Below, in pieces: positions 1 to 13,528 of a stretch of DNA of 64,000 nucleotides. Numbering within the stretch: position 1 is the stretch's first letter; the number at the start of each line of letters is the position of its first letter. The stretch spans positions 1-64,000 of the forward strand of contig NC_090123.1 of assembly GCF_023973825.1 (NCBI RefSeq), written 5' to 3'. The notes under the pieces are model-generated. The model searched no databases. It saw only the letters and a list, made by a program, of their open reading frames with translations, and was not told where the DNA came from. This DNA comes from Plasmodium brasilianum (lineage: Eukaryota > Apicomplexa > Aconoidasida > Haemosporida > Plasmodiidae). The translations under genes and the position numbers were made by a program.

Positions 1-961
1 TTTATTATAAACAGTAATTTTTATTTGTTATTATATGCAACATAAATATATGTATTTATCTGTATATAATAATAATTTAATTATTTCTTATAAACATAAA
101 TATTATACAAAATTAAGTATTTTAATAAATACTTATATATTTAGTATTAACTAAAAAATAAAAGTTATATATGTACTTATAAAATTTCATTCAAATATAA
201 ATTTCGATAAAACTTATATAATATAATTGAAATTACATTTTCAGTAAGCACTGCATTACATGTATATATGTCTTATTTAGATGCATTAAATTATTATTTT
301 CAAAATTAGTATTCATCTATAATTAATTCATTATTAAAAAAAATATAAAATTTTTTACATATATATATTTCATACTTAAATTGTTCATAAATTTAAGCAC
401 ATAGTAAATAAGGTTTTGTATTATATACACATTATAATACTTTTATCATAATATCATTTTGACAAAATTAAAAAAAAAAAATATATGCATTCTACTTGTT
501 TTATAAAATACAAAAAAGACATTTAATATTAATTTAAACAAAATAATATATGTTTTTTAATTAGTTTACCAAATAAACTTTTTTGACTAAATGAACAAAA
601 AAGTAATGAAAACATATTATTTTCACTACTTGAGAATAACATAAAATTTCCAATTAATTTAAATAATATATAATAAATACACATTTTTATATGAATTCTA
701 TGGAACATACATATACTTCGTATACAAATACACCTGCGTACACATGTAACTATTTTGCCAATATACTAAGATCAAAGGATTCCTTAAAATACAAATTAAA
801 AAATAAAAACTATCAAACTCTCTAGGAATTACAAATACATATTTTTATACTTCATGCTAAAATATTTATGGGTATGTAACTGGTATTGTAAAAATTAACT
901 ATATGTACATTTCTTATGAATGTATTATAATTAAGGATACTGCATATATTTTTATTCCATA
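1..961. other. AT-rich intergenic DNA, no gene seen
   Basis: Only short interrupted frames occur on both strands. I see no coding signal, no structured repeat and no telomere-type repeat array. It is the 3' flank of the minus-strand pseudogene that follows. Confidence 0.7.
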
Positions 962-1860
962 TTAAATGTTTTTATGGTCAACTGAATTAACAATATTATT
1001 ACAATTTTTAGTATTATTTTTCTTTATTCTTTTATATTTTTCACATTTTATGGAAGTATAAATAATAACTAATATTATTAAGGCAGTAACAAATATTGAA
1101 ATTGCTGAAAAAACAAATAATACTTCATTTGGTATAACATTAGTAATTCCTATTTCACCGTTAACTTCATCTATTTTTAATTTTACAAATAAAAAGTATA
1201 ATATTAAAACCATTAAACTTGTCTGTAAAACTGAAAAATGTGCAGTAACTCCTAAAAAAAATCTTTTTATTTATCATTCTTCTTGCAGTTTTTTTATTAA
1301 TTTCCATGTTATTCATAAATCTATCAACAAAATCTAATTGATGGAATATCTTTTTTTCAAAAAACGTATCCATTCTATTAAGTAATGTTTTTTTATTTTA
1401 TACGTAATATATATTTTTCCTCTTATTTTAATAAAATTTCTTTTATTATTTTTCTTCGTGATTTAGGGAATTTTCCATTTTTAATTATATCCTTCTTTTC
1501 ATTTATTAATTTATTGTCACCCCTGTCATACAATAAATCTCCAGCTAACTTTATATTCAGCGAACTCTATGATAAAAATCTATTTGTTGATAAATATGAA
1601 CAATCATCTAGTTTATAATTCTTATCTGTAAATTTACCATAGTCATACTAAAAAAAAGAATATTAACATTTATAATTTATAAGTATATATATTTCTATAC
1701 TAAAAATATTCACTTTCTAAAAACAAAAGTTCAAACCCAAAAAAATAAAAAATTAGAAATATTATAATAATACTATATTACCGTTATAATTGTAGGCCAT
1801 AATAAAAAGTGTTAATGTAAATATTTTAATAAAATAGAAGAGCTTAAAAACTTATTTCAT
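962..1860 (-). pseudogene. Decayed two-exon exported-protein gene (fam-l/fam-m-like)
   Basis: Seen: a remnant first exon starts at an ATG at 1860 and reads MK, a stop, then a hydrophobic leader (VFKLFYFIKIFTLTLFIM) ending before a GTAA donor, the same layout as the fam-l leader exon. The second exon has several in-frame stops between about 1640 and 1380. It then contains a fragment like the fam-l middle (FEKKIFHQLDFVDRF, about 1350) and, after a frameshift near 1260, a C-terminal membrane helix (ALIILVIIYT) followed by lysines. Known: proteins of this build are exported into the red cell. Inference: a dead paralog of the pseudogene at 21025-21996, whose end (LVIIYT..KI.KYK.IK.NN) matches closely and whose 5' flank is alignable. 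Plus-strand frames across it are shadows. The exact subfamily is uncertain. Confidence 0.75.
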
Positions 1861-4800
1861 TGTAAGTTTCTTTAATGATATTATATATCGACTAATAAAA
1901 ATGTAAATTATATTTTAATTCCTTCAAATAGTAAAATAAACATCTTATATTATTTTTGATTTTTTTATATTATTTTAAAAGGAATACATTGAACTTATAT
2001 AGATATAGCTTATATTAAATTTCGCAAATTAAGATTAACATTAAAATTGATACAGAATAATTTAAGAAATGGTTTATTGTATTAAAAAAAAAAAAAAAAA
2101 AATAATATAAAAAAGAGGAGTATTATATAAGCTACAAACAAATAAATGATTATTTATTCAGAGCACATTTTTTTTTTTTTTATTTAAAAGAACATATATA
2201 ATGTAGAAAATGTACAGTCATATATATTTAGAAGCTAACAATGAACTTTTACATTGTTTCTAAATAACTCTAATTTTATAAGTTTTTTTGTAGACTTTCC
2301 TCCATTTAAATAATACTAATTATTGTAGCAGTATGAATAGTAGCAAAAATATATAAAGTTAAGAAAAATATTTTTAATTATTTAAAATACAGATTAGTAC
2401 ATATCCAAAAAGAAAAACATGCTTTTTTATAAACTATTATATATTAAATAAATAAAATTTATTTTCACAAGGAATTCCGTAATGAACGTATATTTTTAAG
2501 GGTACTATAATAATTAATGTTATATTTTTACTTAGTGTTTTTATAATATTATAATTTGTATATAAATCTGAATATAATTTATTTTCATTTAATGGCATAT
2601 ATATATAAATATAAATTCCATATATTATTTAATCCTTTTAAAAATATAGATAAACATATATTTGGAAAAATATTAATATATTAAAGAAAAATTAGGAAAA
2701 ATAAAACTTAGAATAAAACCATGTATACAATTTAGTAAATTCAAAAATATTTATAGGCATAATATATTACAGTATAAAAGAGTAAATATAAATTTAAAAT
2801 ATAAAAAGGTATAATAAAAATAATTTACTAATGAAAAATTTTGAAAAAATTCAAAATATACTATTTCTTTTATATACATACTGTTACAAAAACATTTTTA
2901 ACAGAATCTATAAACAACTAATGTTTTTATATTACATAATAACTTCCAATAACAATAAAATTATATTGTATCCATATATTATAACTTTTTCTTATAAGAC
3001 AATGCCTAATAATTATAAATTTATTATATATAAAAAAATTTTATTAAAATTGTAAAAACAAAAAAAATAATACATTTAAAATAATTTTATTAAATTAATA
3101 AGGGAAATTGAAATAATTAGTATAATTATATTTTTATTCTATCACATTATTTGTAATCATATCATAATATCCATAATAATACCTATATAATACCCTTTAT
3201 AATCTTTTATTTTTTTATAAACATATATCTTAATAATTTTAATTTATTCCAAATAAAAAAGGGAGTAATACGTAAAAATTTGTAAAAAGGCACTTTATAG
3301 GTTATATTATGAAACAAATTACAAAAGTGTAAAGACTAGTTTTAATTATAATAATTGAATTAATTTAAATTCGCAAGAATACTTAGGAATAAATATTTTT
3401 ATTAAAACTTTTTTCATTTTACTATATATTTAATAGAAATATTTATTCATTCAGATGATTTATTATGTTATAAATAAGAAGAGTAATCATTTCTGGAAAT
3501 CAATTTATTTTATCATAAATATTTAAATATATTTCTATAAATATAATTAAATTAAAATTATGTATGTATAATAATAAAATGATAAATATAGGAATACTTT
3601 TATTCATTGGAACGGGTTAGAACTGCAAAATTAATAATCCTCTATAAATGCTTTCAACTAAAAATTATATAATACAAATAAATACTCATTATTTCATAGA
3701 AATAATTTTAACCATAAATATTGAAATATATAATTTTTCTTTATTAAATGTATATAATATAAACGTAAGGTATTATTATATATATATTAATTTTTTTGAA
3801 TTATTCTAGTTATAATACTAGGTATATCACACATTTCTTTTGAATATTTATCCTATTATAATTGATTATGTATCTTCTAATCAGTGATGTTATTAATATT
3901 ATATAATTATAGGTTATATAATATATTTTATTCCAGTATGTGATTTAAAAATATATTATTGTATACTATATATATGTTCAAACAAAATTTTATTGAACTA
4001 TTGTTTCATTAATTGAACATTTAACATTAGTATTTACTATAAATATATTAATTCTTTTTAAATATTGTATTACTAATAATTGGATTACTAAAATATATTA
4101 GGACAAAAATATATAAATTAATCAAGGAAATAAGTGAAATTTCGATTTTCAACTAATATATTTTTGCAACGATATTTTTCTTATTTTAATTTAGTACTTT
4201 ATTAATATTAATTTCTTTTAATAAATCTACAATATTCAAAACTTATTTAGCACATTTATACTGTATATAAGTTTTCATATATTTAAAGAATATAAGGCTA
4301 ATAAAAAAATATATATATAAATAAAGTTAAATTAATTAATAAATATATTATAAAATATATAGATCAATAAATATAAGGAGTAAAATATAGAACAAACATA
4401 AATAAATTAACCAATTTTATTAATTGAATATTTATTCCTTTTCGTATATAAAAATATTAGTGAGGGAGCTCATACAAAAATAACTAAAAAAGAAATAAAA
4501 TTGATATTTTTTTTTACATTAAATAGTGGAACCTACTATGACCAGAAATTGTAATGTATAATAATACTTAAATATAATAATATTTTTAATTCAATAAGAG
4601 TATATATTAAAATAAAATTATTAAAATAAAAGAAAATCTTGTTTATCTTTCATCTTCTATTTAAAATGTTATAAATAATCTATGCCTTTTTGTGGCTTAT
4701 AAAAAATTTTTATTATTGATTGAACAAATTATTTTATAATAACGAAAATATAAGAAAGCAAAATAAATAGAAATTGGTTATAATATATATGATCTGAAAT

Positions 4801-5502
4801 AACATATATTATCTAGTATATTATGTTTCGTTGGCTTTCTTTTTTTTAAATTTAAACTTAGCTCTTATAAAGCAGATCTATGTTTTAAGTAAAAAACAAA
4901 AATGTATTGTGATAAGATCGATTCAATTTGTTGTTAATCTGCTATATATATACAAACATAAAAAGGAAAAAAATGAAAGCATATATATAACAATATTAGT
5001 ACATTCATTCACTTCCTTACTTCAAACAAAAAACAAGTTACGTATATTTTTAATAATAAAGACTAATCATGCATTTTTTAATTACTTCAAAAAATAGTAA
5101 ATAAGGCTAATATAAGATAAAACAGTGTCCTTTCTGTTTTTTTTACAATTACAAATATAAATTGACGCATATATCAATGAAAATATATAAACTCTGGTTT
5201 TATATATTTATATCAAGTTACGTTTTTCAATAAAATCTTGTTGTATACAAAATTATATATATAAATGATAATATTGTTGTAAAATGAAAAGATAATTTAA
5301 AATAAAATGTGAATAAGTTTAAAATATTCACATTTAAAAAAAAAATTAAAAATGTAACTTTTTACTCTTGATCAAAAAAACCCGTCATCTGCAGGTCTAC
5401 CTATTGTATCTCTAAAATTATAGATATGTTGGTTAATTGTGTTTATCAATTAGGAAATTATATATTTTTATCGTTATAAAATACTAATTTATGTAAAAAA
5501 TG
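1861..5502. other. Intergenic, contains a duplicated flank
   Basis: No gene is supported. The part from about 2205 to 2900 is alignable with 22440 to 23130 (see repeat entries). Short plus-strand frames at 2831-3055 and 4831-5097 are no longer than expected by chance in DNA this AT-rich. A small GC-richer pocket lies at about 5379-5420. Confidence 0.6.
2205..2480. repeat. Segmental duplication, copy 1 (5' flank of exported pseudogene)
   Basis: Colinear with 22440-22720. Shared landmarks keep an almost constant offset: TAGAAGCTA at 2229 and 22466 (20237), TAATTATT at 2316 and 22556 (20240), TTATAAACT at 2427 and 22665 (20238). The two neighbouring pseudogenes at 962 and 21025 are themselves paralogs, so the copied unit included gene and flank. 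Looser similarity appears to continue to about 2900. Confidence 0.7.
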
Positions 5503-6349
5503 TTATTCTGTGTAATTTATTTTACTTTTTAAATGTAATAATTCTTTATGTTTGGCAGTTTTTCTTAGGATATAAAAAAGCCTCACTAAAACTATAATCC
5601 ATAATATATATAACGATCCACAATACTTTAATAAATCTCTAGTAGTTGTAGAGTTTAGTCTATCATACAACAAATATATTAAGATAGCGAATGCTACTCC
5701 AACTACTAAATGGAAGATAAATAAAGCAAAAAATGCCCTATCTTTTTGTTGTATACATTTTTTCTTAAACTTAAAATCAGCATTTTTACTATACCTAACT
5801 ACATTTTTATAATATATTTTGTCTAACATTCTTTTCCCAGAATAGATATTTACCTTATTATATTCAGAATATTTATTTTTCCTTGTTTGTTTATAGTTTC
5901 CTAAACTATTTGATGTATACACTTTTAGAAATTTATTTTTTCCTTTGGATACACTTCTATTCCTAGATATATGTTTCTTTTCGTATTCTTCATTATTTAG
6001 AATATCTTTTTTTTTCCCATACAATATTAGAACACTTTTCCTTTTTATACCTTGCTAGTAAGCGATAATTTTTTGTACATAATTTTTCATCAATAAAGTC
6101 CATGTCATCCAAATATTTACAAAAATTACTCTAAAATAGCAAAAGAAATATTTAAAATTTGGAAAAATAAATAAATCGTAATATGAAATATCAAAAGAAA
6201 TATAAAAAACACAAAAATGAACAACAAAGGTATATTTAATTAAAATATATCATAGCAATTCACTATTAAAACGGTATATCCATGTTAAAATGATAAATGT
6301 CCCGATTTTAATAAGTAAGGATAACTTAGATTTCTCTTTCAAACTGCAT
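5503..6349 (-). pseudogene. Frameshifted fam-l/fam-m-like exported protein gene
   Basis: Seen: an open frame at 6024-5503 gives 173 residues with two membrane helices near the C terminus (ALFIFHLVVGVAFAILIYLL and LYILWIIVLVRLFYIL). Upstream, in a frame shifted by one base at the A9 run near 6008-6016, the second exon continues back to an acceptor near 6130 and encodes a typical segment (DEKLCTKNYRLLARYKKEKC). The leader exon has an ATG at 6349 but its hydrophobic part (LSLLIKIGTFIILTWIYRF) is in another frame, so the start too is shifted. Known: fam-l/fam-m-type proteins have this leader, a basic middle and two helices. Inference: two independent frame breaks mean a pseudogene, although one homopolymer break could be a sequencing error. 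Its 5' flank is duplicated upstream of the fam-l gene at 50105. Confidence 0.7.
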
Positions 6350-6734
6350 ATTTTTAATATCGTATTATGTCTTGTTAATAACAAATTATTGACAACAAAT
6401 ATTTTTTCACTGACAATGGGCACTATCTTTTTTTTTTTTTAAATTAATAATATGCATATAATAAATATAATACATTTTACAACATGGAAAACGTAACAAA
6501 ACTCTACAATTTTACTACTATATTTAACCTTAATATTATTCACAAAAATCAAACATTAATTTAATAATATAATTTTAATGTATAAACAATCATTTAAAAT
6601 TCCTAATTTAGTTATTTAATATAATAAAATAATTAAATAATTATTACATTAATCCTTTCAAAATAAAAAAAAAAGAAAAATTATGATTACTCAATACTTG
6701 AAAACATTCATTTTAAATAAAATATAAAATATAT

Positions 6735-6761
6735 AATGTATAAAATATAGATAATACAATG
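6735..6761 (-). promoter_or_regulatory. Shared upstream motif copy (candidate)
   Basis: On the plus strand it reads AATGTATAAAATATAG followed by ATAATACAAT, about 386 bases upstream of the leader ATG at 6349. It aligns with copies upstream of other fam-l/fam-m genes (core AAYGTA, A/G-rich spacer, ATA, then TAATACA). Function is inferred only from position and recurrence. Confidence 0.35.
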
Positions 6762-7800
6762 TTCCGTATATTATGAGAATAAATGCTAATTTTATTTATA
6801 TTTCCTTATTAATAATTACTTTTTAATAAACATTATATTTTGAAAAAAATGATTATTATATTTAAAAAATATTAATTTTCACAACAATATTATAATTGTA
6901 AAAATGAACTAAAATAGGAACATTTTTACATAGTTTATATAAATTTAATTTTAAAAATTGTACATTTATGATTTACTTTATATTTAAAAAATGAAAATTA
7001 TATGATATTATGTATTAAAAATATATCAATTTTAAAATCTAATAAAAAAAACAGTACTTATATTTGTATCATAGATTTTATAAATTATAATTTATAACTA
7101 AATTTAATTTATTCCATTACTACTAAATGAAAAATTTTTAATTTTTCCTCTTTATATATATATTTTTTTTTCAATAAAATGTGTACTTTCAGAAGATATA
7201 TTAATAAAAATTAAAGAAAAAAAAAAAAAAACTGTGATTGAAATTAAAATTGGTGTAAAAATCGTGAATATAATATAAAAAAGTAATAGATATTTCTAAC
7301 GAAATATATTTGCCATAATAATATTATATATGCGGTATTAAATGTATATAATAAATAAAGAAATAACAAAGTAATTTTTTAAAATACATTATTTCGAAAT
7401 TTTACTTTACTTCTAATAATATTTGAACAAATAAATAATTTTTAGTTAATTCATTTACAAATACATTATATAAAAAACATTTATTAGATATACAAATTAA
7501 TGAACATTTAACTATATTTTCATAAAAATGTCTTTAATAGCAAAATTGTGTTCTATTAACAAATTTATTTTTCTATATATTATAACAGACAAATAAAATT
7601 ATAAATTACAAATATATTATATAATTAATAATTTAATATAGATTATTTAATATAGAACTCAATTTTTTTCTCTTAAAATGTTTCTCATCTAAGGAAAAAC
7701 TTAAAAATTTACAAAAAAAAAATATATACTTAAATTAAAATTATTTTATATATATTGTTTTCAGTTAAATTCATTGTCAGACGGACATTTGTGAAATATC

Positions 7801-8961
7801 TTATTTAGTTTCTTTTAGGTTTTCGTATACATGCGGTATGCCACATTTTTACACAGTTAATAATTCAATATATAGTATAAGATAAACCAATTAAAATTTT
7901 TTAATAACCTATATTGTAAAATTATTTAATAATTTATGAAAAATAAGTGCATATTTTATAAAATCATGGTAATCATTTTCATATAAACACAACTTTTTCC
8001 TCATAGTAACATTCAAAGTTTTTAAATATTTTTTTAAGTTTTTTTCTTAAAAAATAACTATTTATTTGTATAAATTATTTATGTTCTTCCTAAATTAAAA
8101 AATAATAACAAACACTCCAACTTCCTAGTAATATAATGAATTTTTTCCTTATTAATTAAACATACTAGTAGAAAATTGTTTTTATATATATATATATATG
8201 TACATGCAATATATAACTCAATAAAGTACACATATATTTACTATTATAACTTCTTTATATTTAATAAAAAATTTTTTGCATAATAAAAAATCATGTTAAA
8301 TATAAATCAATTAAAAATTTCAATTTTCAAAAATTATTTTCATATTTATACTAGCTATATACTGTTATAGGCACAACATATTAAGTAAAATATTCAATTT
8401 TTATAGAACCTAATGCATTTTATATTTCAGTATAATTCATATAGTGAAACATGCGTTTTTCTCTTCTACAATAAAACAAAAAATACTTAAAATGATCTCC
8501 TTTTTTATAATTTGTCATATATACTATATGTTTTGCAATTTCGAAAAACCTACACTAATACAATTTACACATGATATCTTCTCACTTATGATAAAACATA
8601 TTATTGTTTATAAAACAGCCATATATATAAATGAGTTTTGAAAAATGGCAATTATATTTTTATGCATATTCAAAACATTAAAATTGAATATGTTACTTAT
8701 AAAATACTTATGACTAATGGAAAAAGTATACCATTTTAACAATTTGTTAATGATGAACATGAGACCTTTAAATTTAAACTAATCCAAGTTTTTGTAAGAG
8801 CTTCATAAGTTATCACCATCATGAGATAAAAAACTACTTGTTCTATAAGATATAAAATTATTTATTAATTTCCAATAATTATATTAACAACTATTACAGC
8901 ATTTTTCTTATTTTTTGTTTTGCTAACACTATATATTATTCTAATTAAAATAATGAATTAA
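7801..8961. repeat. Segmental duplication, copy 1 (matches 52561-53716)
   Basis: The first 23 bases (starting TTATTTAGTTTCTTTTAGG) are identical at 7801 and 52561, offset 44760. The transmembrane relic at 8869 aligns with 53627, offset 44758. Further left, AATACAAT at 6753 aligns with 51481 (44728), and the two leader ATGs at 6349 and 51057 (44708). The smooth drift in offset shows one duplicated segment of at least 2.6 kb, probably including the genes at 5503 and 50105. Confidence 0.75.
8869..8961 (+). pseudogene. Relic transmembrane segment of a plus-strand gene
   Basis: The plus strand encodes 30 residues, beginning FPIIILTTITAFFLFFVLLT and ending in a stop, that form one hydrophobic helix. 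It is paralogous to FPIIILTLNLLFFMFFLFL at 53627. The codons before it contain stops. A single helix of this kind is found before the cytoplasmic part of PIR and STP1-type proteins, but the parent family cannot be named from this fragment. Confidence 0.45.
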
Positions 8962-9069
8962 CTTCCATAATCTCTCTAATTTACTAGGATATAAAATTAC
9001 TACTGTAGTAGTGTTGTATTTGCCAATAAGTAATTCTTTTGTAAACTGCTTGAACTTATCTGGAAAATT

Positions 9070-9219
9070 ATGACGTATTCATTAAGAAGAAAAGTAAATT
9101 CATGGAAATGTATAGATAAATACAATAACCGCTTAACGACAAATAGTTCTGAAAAAGATAAGATGTATTATTGCAGTGGCATGTACTACATTACATATCA
9201 TACTCAGAATTTTATTTAG
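9070..9219 (+). other. Short plus-strand frame, coding-like composition
   Basis: The ATG at 9070 opens 49 residues (start MTYSLRRKVNSWKCIDKYNN) in DNA clearly less AT-biased than its surroundings. It contains three of the rarer residues W and C and lies about 100 bases beyond the relic helix at 8869-8961 on the same strand, so it may be another exon piece of the same dead gene. I recognise no family. Confidence 0.3.
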
Positions 9220-10070
9220 AAACGATATTATCTCATTATATATTTATAATTCCCCAATTATACAGTAAATAAAAAAGACATTTTATAAAAAAATATTTAG
9301 TTATAAATATATTTTATAATATTTTTCTAATAAACATTATTTTATATAATAAATTATATTTTTTTTTGTATGAGTAGAGTATATGTAATATAATATAATG
9401 CATACACTTCGTTTGATAAAATATAAAAAAAAACATTTTTATTTTAAATATAATAACAACCATTTACTTTTCTTATTGCATCTACCAATAGTCATTTTAG
9501 AACTGAATAAGGTAAATAATATAATATAGGTATTTTTCCTTTAAAGTATAAATTCTAATATAAAATAAACAAAATTAAATTAATTTTAATATTATATATT
9601 AATTTTAATTCAATACATACAATTTCAATAACAACCCATTTTAACACACAAATATATATATAATACAATAATATTTAATTACTCTGCTACAATAAGTTAT
9701 AATACAAAATGAAAACCACTAAAACATTCAAATACACAAAAAAGCGAAAAAAATAATTTATTACTGTTCGTATAAAAATAATGGCTTATACATAGGTATA
9801 TATATAAAATTATATCAATAATATGTATGACTGTAATGTATATAACAATAATGATATCACATATAATACTTCTTACTAATAATTAGTTTATATGAAAATA
9901 CAAATTTATTATTGTTTATTTTACTTTACCATTAACTTAAATTTTTGATATTTTTCATTATTTCTTAAGATCTTATAAATCGCTACTATAATTATAACTT
10001 ATATTATAACTATAAGGATGATAAATGATATTATACGAATATAGGTTCGCAAAACTTTTGGCACCATATA

Positions 10071-10813
10071 TTATATAGGAACTTTGAAATATTTCCACAA
10101 TGGAACTGTTCCAATATCGTCCCATTTAATATTCAAAGAGTCTATTCCATATAGTGAGGGTATTCCTATTCCCAACAAGAAATATATAACAAATACAGCA
10201 ACTCCAAATCCGTAATTTCTAAATTTTATTTTTTTTAAAGCTATATTTCCTATTCTTTTTTTTTCAAAAAAATGATCATAATCTTTTTTTTTCATGCATT
10301 TCTTTTCAAAATGAAAATATTTCCCATCAAACATTCCATTATTATAATCTATAACTTCTGTATAGTATTGTGCTTTATATAATGAACTTCCATTTGAATA
10401 TTTTGTTTTTCTTATGAAACCCTTTTCTTTATGTGATATATCTCTTTTTTCGATCACATCAATATATGGTATATTTTCTTTTAACTCCGCAATATTTGAA
10501 TACTTACCTTGTTTATATTTTGTTAGCAATCGAAAAAATCGTGTATATAATTTTCTGTCAAGATTTTAATTATCACCTGGTTTGTTAAATGTTATCTAAA
10601 AAAAAAAAAAGAACATAGTTATTTATTATTTAAAAAAATACATAATTCATTCTAAAAATGTGTACTAAAAAAAATGAAACATAGAAAATATGTACAATGC
10701 AAATAGCCTTAAATTTTATAATCTTATCACATCTTCATAAAATAACATATCCATGTTAAAAGGATAAATGCAGAAATTTTTGTAAGTAATATTAAAACAG
10801 TTTTTTGTTGCAT
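10071..10813 (-). pseudogene. fam-m gene broken by one in-frame stop
   Basis: Seen: leader exon from the ATG at 10813, reading MQQKTVLILLTKISAFILLT then WICYF. The second exon follows a long polypyrimidine tract ending TTTTAG near 10597 and begins TFNKPGDN, stop (10568-10566), NLDRKLYTRFFRLLTKYKQ; it then stays open to 10071. The remainder has the fam-m signature: YYTEVIDYNNGMFDGKYFHF, a lysine-rich stretch, then one strong helix (VAVFVIYFLLGIGIPSLYGI) near the C terminus. Known: fam-m is a P. malariae family of exported membrane proteins. Oddity: the single TAA is the only break I see. A downstream AG at about 10555 could in principle serve as acceptor and skip it, so loss of function is likely but not proven. 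Confidence 0.8.
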
Positions 10814-13528
10814 GATATATATCTTTAATAATCTAATATACGAATTAATGAAAAAATTAATAGTATTATAATATACTCCTAATTATAAAGGATACTACGC
10901 TTATATAAAAACTATCCTCTTACTATTGCTTGTTAAATACATAATCAAATTTTTATAACAATAAAAACTTTTTAAAAACCTACAAATAAATGTAAATTTA
11001 AAAATATATTATAAAATTTTTACTTTAATATTATTTATATAAAATTAATTTTCATTGAAATAAAATAATTTAAATCTTCTCATAAATTTTCAAAATATAT
11101 TATTTAATTATTTAATGAAGTACACTAATTAAATAATTTTCTTAATAATTCTTTTCAAAATAAAATAGAATAAAAAATAATATATCTTTAATAGAATTTC
11201 GAAACATAGAGTTTATATATAATATAGAACGTAGAGAATATATTTAATACATTGTTATATACATTAATGTAATAATTCCGAATAATAAGGATGTTATTGT
11301 ACTAATAATACTAAAGATCCATACGTTATATTTGAAAAGAAACCTATATTACTCATAAATATCCATTATTATTATATGAATATATTAATATATTAAACAA
11401 ATAATATTTTGTGTTAAATTAATCATAACAGATGATTTAGTTAATTCCTAAGCCCATAAAATATTTTATGCTATGTAATTTATTTAATAAATTGGCTAAG
11501 TATAATAATACTTGATATAAGTAGGAATATATATTTTAAAAGCAAATAAGAATTGATTTTTTATTTTTATTGTATAATTCTAGAATATCATAATTTTTAA
11601 TTATGTTTAATGTATACCACTATTTCTAAATAGAGGATATTTATATTGATATAATTATTTTATTTTATATTATTTTGAATTAATTATAAATATAAATAAA
11701 AATTATTAATAAAAGGGGAGAAAAAAAACATGGTCTAAGTAGAATTATTAATTTTGGGCATTAAAGTACATATTATTTAAATGAACTAGAATGTTTTAAT
11801 AAATTATAGTAATATTTTATATGAAAAATAAATATATACATATTATTAAAACTTATATTATCAATATTTTCAATTTTAACCCAGACTATTCTCATATATG
11901 CTAGCTTAACTTTCTATAGATCCTAAATATAACTTTACAAAAAAGGAATATCAATGAGTTTCCTAATTTTCCAAATCATAATTTTGAAATTTTAAGTAAT
12001 GCCGATAATTAAAATCCATATTAATATTATATTATATTATTATTTTAATTTTAATCTATAAAAAATCGTATTTAATAAATGATACATAATCATAAAATTT
12101 ACTCGTTTAACCGTTTCATGGGGAACATTATATACTATATTTATTTAATTGAATATTTCTAAAAAAATAAAATAATCATTTAGGTATTAATTATTAATAC
12201 TATTTAAAAGAATAAGAAAAATATTACTATTTAAAAATTATCTATAAAAAAATATTTCTTTCTATTATTTGATTTTTGCAGTTTTTTTTTTTTAAACTCA
12301 TTATTAATTTGAAGATATTACTAAATGTACTTATATACCTTACATACTATTATAAATTTTAAAAATAATATTGACTATTTACTTAATATATTTACATAAA
12401 ATTTTAAAAAATAGGATAAATATATATACCTAAAAATCTACATATAATTACATTGTTGCAAAAAAGAATATATTTATTTTCATTACACTAAATTAATATT
12501 TTTATAAATATGAATAACACATTTTCATAAGCCCACATTTATAAAAAAAAAAGAAAATTTAAAAGAAAAGAATATCACCATATTATATATTGATATATGT
12601 TTCCGTTCAATACATTAACTGTTTTCCCTAGCGAGTTAAAACATATATATATATATTTATTTATTTAAAAGTTTTCAATATAACATATTTTTTAAGTTAT
12701 TTTGCAAAATTGAGATAACAAAAAAATTAAGCACAAACATTTACAAGAAATTTCTTTAGTTCATCTTTTAATTATGAAAATGTTATAATTCCTATGTTTT
12801 TAAACAATTGTAAATAACCAATAATTTATAAAGATAATATTTTATTGTATATCCGTATTTTACACGGTAAACCAAATAATAACAACTGAACTTTTGTTAA
12901 AAATATATTTACAATCAATATGTTTTATATCACGTTTTTCATAATATTTATTTTATAGAATAAAGATTAATCTACTATTATATAGAATATATATATACAT
13001 ATATATTAAACTAAAACTATTCACTTTGTTTTATTAGACACAAAACAATATATAATAATCTTTTATTCAGAACTAATCAGTAATATTTTTATTCGCATTA
13101 CAAATAATAATTTTATAATGGTAAAACAAAAAAAATATTATATATCACTTATATTTTTTAAATATATATTAATACATAACTTGAAAAAAATTATATTAAT
13201 TTTCCTATGATACATTAAATTTAACAAATAAAAATATATTATACATAACAAATAACAGAAATAATAACATATATAAATATATATTAAGTCATAACTTTTA
13301 TTCTGAAAAAAAATTTTTAAATTCTAATAAGACATCATTAAAATATATAAATTTTCCAAAAAACCTACAAGTATATTTATACTATCGTATATCAAAAAGG
13401 AGAAAGTATATATAATTGTTTTTGTAAAATTATGTATATGTATATTAAACATATGACTAAGTATATTAAATATATTATTTTATTATAATGGCTTCCTTAA
13501 ACAAAAGTTATATTCCATATTATATATT
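10814..13528. other. Intergenic, 5' flank of the fam-m gene
   Basis: No gene seen. The first 450 bases resemble the flanks of other fam-l/fam-m genes; for example the stretch ACTAATTAAATAATT at about 11128 recurs at about 51360 at a similar distance from the start codon. A small GC-richer patch (TTCCCTAGCGAG) is at about 12625. The rest is featureless AT-rich DNA. Confidence 0.6.
11209..11253 (-). promoter_or_regulatory. Shared upstream motif copy (candidate)
   Basis: The plus strand reads GAGTTTATATA, then ATAGAACGTAGAGAATATA (11224-11242), then TTAATACATT. The core AACGTA is 415 bases upstream of the leader ATG at 10813. It is the best-formed copy of a motif repeated upstream of several fam-l/fam-m genes. 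Confidence 0.4.

Larger units (their letters stand above)
6350..10070. other. Intergenic with plus-strand relic and duplicated block
   Basis: No intact gene. The stretch up to about 8961 is colinear with 51058-53716. A transmembrane relic (8869-8961) and a short plus-strand frame (9070-9219) are listed separately. The 65-residue plus frame at 8444-8641 has no family feature and is treated as chance. Confidence 0.6.

Noticed and set aside
2831..3055. 74-residue plus-strand frame
   Set aside because: Falls in the duplicated flank and no equivalent frame is kept in the other copy; chance length.
4831..5097. 88-residue plus-strand frame
   Set aside because: Begins at a TTG, has no leader, domain or splice context, and is of chance length.
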